A stretch of DNA of 8,319 nt, from positions 1 through 8,319 of the forward strand of contig JAPPOW010000071.1 in NCBI GenBank assembly GCA_028817775.1. Reading direction: 5' to 3'. Position numbers and translations under genes: made by a program. This DNA comes from Candidatus Melainabacteria bacterium (lineage in GTDB: Bacteria > Cyanobacteriota > Vampirovibrionia > LMEP-6097). Numbering within the stretch: position 1 is the first letter of the stretch; each line of letters opens with the position of its first letter. The notes under the pieces were generated by a model. It had not been told where the DNA came from, did no database searches, and was given only the letters and a program-made list of their open reading frames with translations. Positions 1 through 5,672 of this stretch are shown here, piece by piece.

Positions 1-1
1 T

Positions 2-112
2 AGTATATGTGGCCTAGCATGGCTTATTGGTGCAGCTAGCAAAAGCATTATGAGAATAGTAAGTTTTTTGAGCAACTATTCAATTTATTCCCAGCATGTT
101 ATTCTTTTCTAG
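2..112 (+). CDS. Possible C-terminal end of an upstream gene (partial)
   Basis: This frame is open from the left edge for 36 codons and ends in TAG at 110-112. The encoded tail is hydrophobic, with a segment beginning GLAWLIGAASKS, so it could be the end of a membrane protein. The stop overlaps the GTG start of murB by one base (TAGTG), a junction typical of translationally coupled genes. The evidence is thin: 36 open codons can occur by chance, and no family is recognisable. If it is not coding, bases 1-111 are simply the upstream region of murB, in which I see no convincing promoter. Confidence 0.3.
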   Translation, partial: SICGLAWLIGAASKSIMRIVSFLSNYSIYSQHVILF

Positions 113-1020
113 TGTTAACGATGGAGATTCAGCATAATACCGATATTTCTAAGCTTACAACGCTACGTGTCAAAGCTAGCGCTGAGCTTTTTGCTGCCCC
201 TAGTTCTGTTGATGAACTGCTTGAATTATTTCAAGAAATCAAAGCAAATAATTGGACTTGGAATATTTTAGGAGCAGGCTCCAATACTTTATTAAGTTCG
301 CGTCCACTCAAAGGCATTCTCGTTTCAACTAATAATCTAGACTTTGTCAATAAAATTGATGATACTCACTATGAAGTGGGGGCTGGTTTGCGTATGCCCA
401 AATTCTGTGCTTTGATGAGCCGTGAAGCTTTGAGTGGCACTGAGTTTATGGAGGGCATCCCTGGTTCTATTGGTGGTGGTATTGTGATGAATGCTGGCGC
501 TCATGCTGCTGAGATCTCTGATATTTTGGTCGCTGCCAAGTTGTTAAATCTAAAAACCTTGGAGCTTGAAGATTGGAGCAAAGAAGATTTGGGTTTGGAG
601 TATCGCCGTTCGAAAGTTAATCCGCAGACTCATTTGATTGTTTCTGCTGCTTTTGAACTTAAACCTGGTAATAAAGACCAGATTCGTGCTCTAGTTCAAG
701 CGAACAATACGGCTCGTACGACTCGTCAACCAATTAAATCATTCACTTGTGGTTGTACTTTCAAGAATCCCAAGGTGGGTTATGGTGCTGGTCAGTTGAT
801 TGATGAACTTGGTATCAAGGGACATAAGGTGGGAGACTTTATGATCTCTAATTTGCATGGAAACTTTTTTGAAAATCAAGGTGAGGGGACTTCATTTGAG
901 TTTTGTGAATTGATGAAGTTTGTTCAAGTTAAAGCTAAAGTTGATAAGGGGATTGAATTGAAGCCTGAAGTTAAACCTATGGGTGAATTTTCTGAAGATG
1001 AGATGGAGATTTGGTCTTAG
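112..1020 (+). CDS. murB: UDP-N-acetylenolpyruvoylglucosamine reductase (MurB)
   Basis: MurB is a cytoplasmic FAD enzyme. It uses NADPH to reduce UDP-GlcNAc-enolpyruvate to UDP-MurNAc, the second committed step of peptidoglycan precursor synthesis. Counting from GTG at 112, the FAD-binding motif GAGSNTLL is at residues 54-61 and the glycine-rich EGIPGSIGGG block at 114-123, followed by VMNAGAH. YRRSKV is at 164-169, CGCTFKNP at 213-220, the HGNFF block near 249, and the C-terminal glutamate is E286 in LKPEVKPMG. Family knowledge places a catalytic serine where this protein has C215, which is unusual. At 302 residues the length is normal. The start is uncertain: GTG 112 overlaps a possible upstream stop (TAGTG), while ATG at 121 is in frame and also plausible; neither has a clear Shine-Dalgarno. 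An in-frame TAG at 37-39 limits any further extension. The 3' end converges on and overlaps a small minus-strand gene. Confidence 0.95.
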   Translation: MLTMEIQHNTDISKLTTLRVKASAELFAAPSSVDELLELFQEIKANNWTWNILGAGSNTLLSSRPLKGILVSTNNLDFVNKIDDTHYEVGAGLRMPKFCALMSREALSGTEFMEGIPGSIGGGIVMNAGAHAAEISDILVAAKLLNLKTLELEDWSKEDLGLEYRRSKVNPQTHLIVSAAFELKPGNKDQIRALVQANNTARTTRQPIKSFTCGCTFKNPKVGYGAGQLIDELGIKGHKVGDFMISNLHGNFFENQGEGTSFEFCELMKFVQVKAKVDKGIELKPEVKPMGEFSEDEMEIWS

Positions 1021-1169
1021 GCTTCTTCTTCGCTGCTGGTTTGGTGATCATCAAACCACATCATAGTATGCGCTCCAGCTAGAACCACTAAGCCTGTGCC
1101 TAATAGTGCATATAAACTAGGAAACTTGTGCATCTCATTAATCAATTCTTGTACTATGTTTTCTATCAT
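1017..1169 (-). CDS. Tiny single-TM membrane protein (50 aa), unknown function
   Basis: This small gene starts at ATG 1169 (minus strand) and ends in TAA at 1019-1017. AAGGAG lies seven bases before the start, which is close to ideal. The product has an amphipathic N-terminus (MIENIVQELINEMHKFP), one membrane segment at about residues 18-39 (starting SLYALLGTGLVV), and an acidic tail ending SSEEEA. Its first 32 bases overlap the end of the two-TM gene upstream in a different frame, which suggests translational coupling. Its stop codon overlaps the murB stop on the opposite strand. No family is recognised. The good ribosome-binding site, the coupling and the coherent membrane topology argue that it is real; the small size keeps confidence moderate. 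Confidence 0.6.
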   Translation of the reverse strand: MIENIVQELINEMHKFPSLYALLGTGLVVLAGAHTMMWFDDHQTSSEEEA

Positions 1170-1359
1170 TTCCTGACTCCTTTTTTAAGACTACCACTGC
1201 TGACCAATAGAAAGCAATGCTTAACATGAATATACTAAATATCGAGAGGGGGCCAATTCTGATTTCCTCTTGAAATAATGCTGTAATAAATGCTGAAACG
1301 ATTATGCTACCTAGAGCTGTAAGTATTGTACTGGTTTGTTTCTTCTGGTTATTATTCAT
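1138..1359 (-). CDS. Small two-TM membrane protein (73 aa), unknown function
   Basis: The product starts MNNNQKKQTS and has two hydrophobic segments, at about residues 11-29 (TILTALGSIIVSAF...) and 36-58 (IGPLSIFSIF...). A short loop (QEEIR) joins them, and the tail is charged (KKESGNDRKHSTRID). With a basic N-terminus and basic C-terminus, both ends probably face the cytoplasm. The frame is open upstream to an ATG at 1440, but that start lies inside a REP-like repeat. The ATG at 1359 has AAAGGA seven bases before it, so I chose it. The gene overlaps the next small membrane gene by 32 bases, so the two are probably made together. I do not recognise a family; a role at the inner membrane is all the sequence supports. 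Confidence 0.65.
   Translation of the reverse strand: MNNNQKKQTSTILTALGSIIVSAFITALFQEEIRIGPLSIFSIFMLSIAFYWSAVVVLKKESGNDRKHSTRID
1177..1182 (-). promoter_or_regulatory. Ribosome-binding site of the 50-aa membrane protein
   Basis: AAGGAG on the minus strand sits seven bases before ATG 1169, inside the 3' end of the upstream two-TM gene. It is the main evidence that this very short reading frame is translated. Confidence 0.6.
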
Positions 1360-1366
1360 AAATAAG

Positions 1367-1372
1367 TCCTTT
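1367..1372 (-). promoter_or_regulatory. Ribosome-binding site deciding the start of the 73-aa gene
   Basis: AAAGGA on the minus strand lies seven bases before ATG 1359. The upstream in-frame starts, at 1440 and at the MLSIVSK position, lack such a site. This favours the 73-residue product over a 100-residue one. Confidence 0.65.
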
Positions 1373-1434
1373 GAAACTATTGATAGCATAAATAAATTTA
1401 AAAGTGTTGAAATTAGGTGTCTGCCACATCCGTC

Positions 1435-1474
1435 TGTCATCCTGAGGAGCCAGTATGGCGACGTCAGGATCTCA
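1435..1474 (+). repeat. REP-like palindromic repeat, unit A
   Basis: This 40-base unit starts TGTCATCCTGAGGA and ends GACGTCAGGATCTCA. The outer arms ATCCTGA and TCAGGAT pair over 7 bp, and the inner arms GCCA and TGGC pair around GTA. The ends are nearly identical to units B and C, while the inner stem differs in sequence but stays paired. The unit overlaps the last codons of the lipoprotein gene and supplies its stop codon. Confidence 0.85.
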
Positions 1475-1925
1475 TGATCAATGACTGAAGCTCATCCAAA
1501 ATGCTTGGCGCATCCTCATCACCAGAATAAAAATAGTAAGTTTTATTCACTAACACCGAACTAGCTTGCTCACCAGCTTTAAGAACTTGTGTTGGAATTA
1601 GTTTTGGAAATTGTACTTTGATCACATCGCCGCGTTTATAAAAATCTTCTTTCCAAGGAAAGTGGTTGTGATAATCAAGCTCTTGTATTTTACTTAGTAG
1701 TTCTGTTGCTGGCTTTGATTTATTAAATTTGGTTTGGAATAGCTGGTCTGGATTGCTTGAGTCATGAATGATAGTTGTTTCAACCAAACCACTAGCAAAG
1801 AACCTGTGCTCTGAAATTCTATCTGCTGAAATACCACGCTTTTGGACTGAGAACAATAATTTATCCTCTGCAGGCATGGTGCAGCTAGTAAGTATTAAAC
1901 TGAGAATAATTAATAAGGATCTCAT
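1464..1925 (-). CDS. Small lipoprotein (153 aa), unknown function
   Basis: The N-terminus MRSLLIILSLILTSC is a typical lipoprotein signal: a positive residue, a hydrophobic stretch, then lipobox LTSC with C15 as the lipidated cysteine. The mature protein would be about 139 residues anchored to a membrane on the outside of the cytoplasm. Its body looks mixed alpha/beta, with aromatic patches at HNHFPWKEDFY (about 87-97) and KTYYFYSGDEDAP (128-140), and a final helix. C15 is its only cysteine. I do not recognise the family. The start codon lacks a well-placed Shine-Dalgarno: GGAG is about 19 bases upstream. The start is still preferred because it gives an ideal signal peptide. The terminal Met-Arg-Ser and stop lie within repeat unit A, so the C-terminus may have been altered when that repeat arrived. 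Confidence 0.85.
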   Translation of the reverse strand: MRSLLIILSLILTSCTMPAEDKLLFSVQKRGISADRISEHRFFASGLVETTIIHDSSNPDQLFQTKFNKSKPATELLSKIQELDYHNHFPWKEDFYKRGDVIKVQFPKLIPTQVLKAGEQASSVLVNKTYYFYSGDEDAPSILDELQSLIMRS

Positions 1926-1932
1926 ACAGCTA

Positions 1933-1938
1933 ATTGTA
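1933..1938 (-). promoter_or_regulatory. Possible -10 element before the lipoprotein gene
   Basis: TACAAT on the minus strand ends seven bases before the lipoprotein ATG. It matches the consensus -10 at five of six positions, but no -35 is visible at the right distance. The spacing would start the transcript at or near the start codon. It is reported mainly because surE shows the same arrangement. Confidence 0.25.
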
Positions 1939-1948
1939 ACTGATCTCC

Positions 1949-1990
1949 TGTCATCCTGAGGGAAGGCGAAGCCTTGCCGTCAGGATCTCA
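1949..1990 (+). repeat. REP-like palindromic repeat, unit B
   Basis: This 42-base unit starts TGTCATCCTGAGGG and ends GCCGTCAGGATCTCA. Its inner stem is AAGGC-GAA-GCCTT. It faces unit C across a 12-base spacer (1991-2002), so the pair makes a 96-base inverted repeat filling most of the gap between surE and the lipoprotein gene. In RNA this could form a strong structure separating the two genes. It has no U-tract, so I do not call it an intrinsic terminator. Confidence 0.88.
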
Positions 1991-2002
1991 TTGTAGTAGC
2001 GC

Positions 2003-2044
2003 TGGGATCCTGACGTCACAACTTCGTTGTTCCTCAGGATGACA
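2003..2044 (-). repeat. REP-like palindromic repeat, unit C (inverted)
   Basis: Read on the minus strand, this unit starts TGTCATCCTGAGGA, has inner stem ACAAC-GAA-GTTGT, and ends GACGTCAGGATCCCA. It begins three bases after the surE stop codon. It is an inverted partner of unit B and shares the outer arms of all three copies. Confidence 0.88.
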
Positions 2045-2047
2045 AAA

Positions 2048-2821
2048 TTAAAGCTTGAGTTGAGATTTAAGCTCACTAATATGATCATAATGAGTCATAT
2101 CAAACTGTACAGGAGTAATAGATACTTTGTGGTTCAGTAGGGCAAAACCATCCGTACCATCTACTTCTAAGCCTTCTATTGGGTTACCAGCTAGCCAGAA
2201 GTATTTATTACCACGTGGGTCTTGACGTTCTTCGTAATTCTCTTCGTAAGCGCGGTTACCAAGCTTGGTCAATTCAACTCCTTTGTAGTCAGCGCGCGCG
2301 CCTGGAGGTAAGTTGATATTGATAAAAGTTTTCGGTGGGATCAATGCTGGCAAGTCATTGTTGTTAACAAAATCTAGTACCCAAGAAGCGGCATCTTCAA
2401 ATTCCTTGGAGCTATAGCTGTATAGGGAAGTAGCTACTGAAGGCACGCCTAGTAACATTGCTTCCATCGCTGCTGACACTGTGCCGGAGTAAAGTACATC
2501 AATACCAAGATTCGGTCCGTGGTTAATTCCAGAGACCATTAAGTCAAACTTGATGTCTTGATAGAGTGCACCAAGTGCAACTTTAGAACAATCTGCTGGA
2601 GTACCAGAAGTCATATGTGCTGCTTTGGTATTAGCTATCATGTCGCTAGTTTTAGCTGGGCTAACCATAAGTGGTTTGTGTAAACTCATTGAGTGACCAG
2701 TTGCTGATCTCTCACGATCTGGAGCGCAAACCCAGACCTCGTGGTCTTGAGCTAAGGTTGCAGCCAGGGCACGAATTCCTTCAGCCCAAATTCCATCATC
2801 GTTACTAACTAAAATTTTCAT
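2048..2821 (-). CDS. surE: 5'/3'-nucleotidase SurE
   Basis: SurE is a cytoplasmic, metal-dependent phosphatase that removes phosphate from nucleoside monophosphates. Some members also act on short polyphosphate. It is linked to stationary-phase and stress survival. The N-terminus MKILVSNDDG carries the metal-binding pair D8-D9. S39 in APDRERSATGHS and N100 in SGINHGPNLG complete the expected metal site. SGTPADC at 72-78, DVLYSGTVSAAMEA at 108-121 and the C-terminal KVSITPVQFDMT block at 232-243 are all family hallmarks. At 257 residues it is full length with no missing key residue. It lies 51 bases after the large unknown gene but has a plausible promoter of its own. It lacks a clear Shine-Dalgarno and may be translated from a leaderless transcript. 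Nothing in the sequence ties it functionally to the unknown cluster. Confidence 0.97.
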   Translation of the reverse strand: MKILVSNDDGIWAEGIRALAATLAQDHEVWVCAPDRERSATGHSMSLHKPLMVSPAKTSDMIANTKAAHMTSGTPADCSKVALGALYQDIKFDLMVSGINHGPNLGIDVLYSGTVSAAMEAMLLGVPSVATSLYSYSSKEFEDAASWVLDFVNNNDLPALIPPKTFININLPPGARADYKGVELTKLGNRAYEENYEERQDPRGNKYFWLAGNPIEGLEVDGTDGFALLNHKVSITPVQFDMTHYDHISELKSQLKL

Positions 2822-2828
2822 CTGGTTA

Positions 2829-2858
2829 ATTATATTATGCCCAGATTATTAGCGTGAA
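2829..2858 (-). promoter_or_regulatory. Candidate sigma70-type promoter of surE
   Basis: On the minus strand TTCACG (2858-2853, four of six matches to the -35 consensus) is followed after 18 bases by a perfect TATAAT (2834-2829). The -10 ends seven bases before the surE ATG, so transcription would begin at or next to the start codon. A 5-bp hairpin (AGCGT/ACGCT, 2851-2864) overlaps the -35 region just after the end of the 907-residue gene. Confidence 0.5.
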
Positions 2859-2872
2859 AACGCTCTAGATAA

Positions 2873-5596
2873 TTAAGATAGGCGACCACCAAATGGATTA
2901 AAGAATGCAGCTTGTCTTCTTTGCTCTTCGCTGCGTCTATCTCCAATTGGATCATAGCCAAGTAATTCTTCAATTAAAGTTCTAGCAGGATCTTTGCTGT
3001 TAGGATTTGCAAAACTACCAAAGTCATCAGCTGAAATTAAACCCATGATTCTATCGAAGCTGGCAAACATATCTGGGTAAGATTGACGCATTTCTCTATC
3101 TAAGCTGCTATCTGCCACTGTTCTAGTTGGTGGCTGTTGAGTTGAGCTAGCTGGTCTTGCTGCTTCTGGTTGGCTAGTTCTATCACTAGCTGCAAACTGT
3201 GAGCCTTCTTTTTCTTCTTCAGTGTCAATGTGAGCCCTGCTATGTGCTTCTAAGTAATTTAAGTCTGAAGCAAAACCTTCAACCATATCTACATAGTCTT
3301 GAAAATGATGCGCAGGTGTTACTGGGCTTGCGCGATAGACCCCATATTTTTTGAGGAATTTTATTGCTTTATCTCTTCCAGCTATTAATTGACTATAAGT
3401 ATGCTTGCTATCTGGATCATAAGATTTGTAGTTTTGATAGTTTTCTTCTTTAGTGATGAGTGCTTTTTGTATCGCTGCCATAAGAGGAGCACCACCATTA
3501 AGAAATTCTACTTCCTCAGCTTCAGGGTCTTTAACAATTTCCGGGCTGCGCAAGACTTCAATAATTTGTTGATCGGTAAACTCTGTATTACCAGCTTCAA
3601 GACCCTGGAATGCCGAACGAACTAAATCTTTGAGTGCTTCAGGAAAATCAGGTGGTAAGCTTGTTGAACCTTTTGCAGGTAGCGCTAATTTTTTACCAGC
3701 TTCACCTGGGGTGAAATATGCCTGAAGGCCTAGTTCCCTAATTAATCCCAAGTTTGCAGTTCTAGTTATATTACCGTCTTTGTCTTTGCTTACAATTGGT
3801 GCTAGAGCTTTTGGGTTGTAAGCAAAATAACTCATAGTACTTGCCCCTGTATCCCATAATTCTTCTGGCATATTTGCTTGGTTACCATTCTTCTGGACGG
3901 TTGAAGCTGTAATTTGAATTGCAGTAGCCACATCTTGGAAATTATCACTAGCATTAACTGCATCGACGATGTTGAATTCACCCTTGGCTTCGTTGAATAA
4001 TGATTTAACTAAACCGACATTGAATCTACTATCACCAATACCTCTTGAAAAATAGTTGAGCGCTTCTCTAGCTTCGGTATCACTAAAGACTTCAGCCAGA
4101 TCTCCAAGTTCACCACTTCTCATAAAGCGAACCATTTCTGCTTCAAGATTACGTTTACCCTCATCGCTTCTACCTGACTTGTGAATTAGATCATGTAAGT
4201 AATTGATTGAAGTTTTGAATCTATCAAACATTACACTCGGATCCGTAGTTTCAGGGTCCATGCCTGCAGCCATAGTTTGCTCAGATCTGGCAGTTTTCTT
4301 GGCTTCTCTAAGTAAGGCTGTAAGTAGGTTGCGTTTCCCCTTCTTTGAAAGCTTGTCCCAGTCTTGTCCTTTGAGACCAAATACTTCAATTGCTTCAGCT
4401 ATGTCAGTATTGCCTTCTTGGAAGTCAGCTAGGGGGTTTTCAAGAGTGTATAGTGCTCTACTAAGAGATCTTTTGGTGATATCATCGTGGGCAGCAATAT
4501 TAGGTTGGATGCTAACTGCCTCAAGAGTCGCTTGTAATTTAGGATCGTAGTCATAGTCTGCCAGATTGATAGTTTTGTTTTTTGCTTTAGCTCTCAGGTT
4601 TCTAATCAAACTATTGAACTTATCCATTTGGGCTTCTGCTACTGATTCGTCATAAACATAGTCAGTGGTTTTGAGCATTTCTTGGAAAACTTCTGGATTG
4701 TCAATCTCTTCTAAGTTTTGCAAGTGTGCAAGTAGAGTTCTAGGCTCATCTTGTTTATTTGCTGGCAAAGTATCTTGTGCTCCAGTGATAAAAGCGTGCC
4801 ATTCTTGAGCGTTATGCTCACTACTTGGGATATTGCTAAAGTCAAAAGCTTGATCTGTAGTACTTTGTTTTTTGAGTAATTTGGAAGCCATTGCGCTTGG
4901 AGCTGCTACTGCACCTGAGTATAATAACCAAAATTCTTCGTTGTCTAATTCTGCAAACTCTGTTTCACTTTTGTCGTTCTCGCTAGTTCTATTTAAGCGG
5001 TGTCTTAATTCTGTTTCTAGAGCCTGGTTGCTGGCAGAAGTGAAGCCATCTGTTCCTTCAGTAAAGCTTGCTTTGAGTTGATCTCTAACAGCTTTGACTT
5101 TCTCCGCAATCTCACTACCCTTACCAAAGATATTGTCTAATACACCTCTAACACGGCTTAGTTCATCAGCCAAGTTCATACGTTTGAGCGCAAGGTCTTC
5201 TGGTGAATCTGTTTCTGCAAGAGGGGCTCTATCAAATTGATCTGCACGCTTAACGGCTGCTTTCTCCTTTTTGACATCTTCGCTATCAGTTTCTAGTGGG
5301 ATGTAGGCATCTTGCCTGTCATTGAAATTATTTCCGCTTATTGCAAGTGCGTTTTGCAGTTCTGTAATAATATCTGAGCCATCATCAGGAGCATGAAAAC
5401 TATCTCTAATTGTTTGTTTTTCTGATTCACTAAGTCTTTGTCCAGTAATCAGTTTATATAAAGCTTGAGTAAGTCTAGGATTATCACGGTCATAGACACC
5501 TTCTTTAGGTGTGATCTTACTTAGGTCTTTACGATAGACTATCCTTCCTGAATATGATTTGATGCCTAAGCTGGTTATGTCTTTAGTTTCAACCAT
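2873..5596 (-). CDS. Large cysteine-free orphan protein (907 aa)
   Basis: I do not recognise a family. AAAGGA seven bases before the ATG supports the start. The protein is soluble, highly charged and probably mostly helical, with no signal peptide, membrane segment or cysteine. Residues 1-50 hold an SGRIVYRKDL motif and YDRDNPRLTQALYKL. Residues 100-200 are charged and helical (EDVKKEKAAVKRADQF, RVRGVLDNIFGKG). About 590-690 contains DKDGNITRTANLGLIRELG and PPDFPEALKDLVRSAF. Residues 791-832 form an acidic, then Ser/Thr/Pro/Gln-rich linker (PASSTQQPPTRT). After it come a short helical segment (YPDMFASFDRIMGLI) and a basic-aromatic end, RRQAAFFNPFGGRLS. It follows the 558-residue gene after 76 bases and is the last gene of the cluster. 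A long exported substrate, tape-like or structural protein is possible, but no function can be assigned. Confidence 0.9.
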   Translation of the reverse strand: MVETKDITSLGIKSYSGRIVYRKDLSKITPKEGVYDRDNPRLTQALYKLITGQRLSESEKQTIRDSFHAPDDGSDIITELQNALAISGNNFNDRQDAYIPLETDSEDVKKEKAAVKRADQFDRAPLAETDSPEDLALKRMNLADELSRVRGVLDNIFGKGSEIAEKVKAVRDQLKASFTEGTDGFTSASNQALETELRHRLNRTSENDKSETEFAELDNEEFWLLYSGAVAAPSAMASKLLKKQSTTDQAFDFSNIPSSEHNAQEWHAFITGAQDTLPANKQDEPRTLLAHLQNLEEIDNPEVFQEMLKTTDYVYDESVAEAQMDKFNSLIRNLRAKAKNKTINLADYDYDPKLQATLEAVSIQPNIAAHDDITKRSLSRALYTLENPLADFQEGNTDIAEAIEVFGLKGQDWDKLSKKGKRNLLTALLREAKKTARSEQTMAAGMDPETTDPSVMFDRFKTSINYLHDLIHKSGRSDEGKRNLEAEMVRFMRSGELGDLAEVFSDTEAREALNYFSRGIGDSRFNVGLVKSLFNEAKGEFNIVDAVNASDNFQDVATAIQITASTVQKNGNQANMPEELWDTGASTMSYFAYNPKALAPIVSKDKDGNITRTANLGLIRELGLQAYFTPGEAGKKLALPAKGSTSLPPDFPEALKDLVRSAFQGLEAGNTEFTDQQIIEVLRSPEIVKDPEAEEVEFLNGGAPLMAAIQKALITKEENYQNYKSYDPDSKHTYSQLIAGRDKAIKFLKKYGVYRASPVTPAHHFQDYVDMVEGFASDLNYLEAHSRAHIDTEEEKEGSQFAASDRTSQPEAARPASSTQQPPTRTVADSSLDREMRQSYPDMFASFDRIMGLISADDFGSFANPNSKDPARTLIEELLGYDPIGDRRSEEQRRQAAFFNPFGGRLS

Positions 5597-5672
5597 TGCT
5601 AAATCCTTTTACACCAATACAAGTGTTAAGAAAGTCCACTGTTGATAATAAAAATCTTTACCTCTAGTTAAC

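Noticed and set aside
1360..1440. N-terminal extension of the 73-residue membrane protein to an ATG at 1440 (100 residues)
   Set aside because: That ATG lies inside repeat unit A and the extension lacks a ribosome-binding site, whereas ATG 1359 has AAAGGA at seven bases.
1768..1959. Plus-strand open frame opposite the lipoprotein gene
   Set aside because: It is antisense to a gene with a clear lipobox and runs into repeat unit B, so it is unlikely to be a gene.
1949..2044. CRISPR or insertion-sequence end
   Set aside because: The units are palindromic with variable stems and irregular spacing. There is no spacer array and no transposase gene; REP-like elements explain them better.
2845..2870. 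Intrinsic terminator after the 907-residue gene
   Set aside because: There is only a 5-bp AGCGT/ACGCT hairpin and no T-run follows on the minus strand; it also overlaps the surE promoter candidate.
4203..4550. Plus-strand open frame of 115 codons inside the 907-residue gene
   Set aside because: It is antisense to a long continuous coding frame, shows no recognisable protein features and has no ribosome-binding site.
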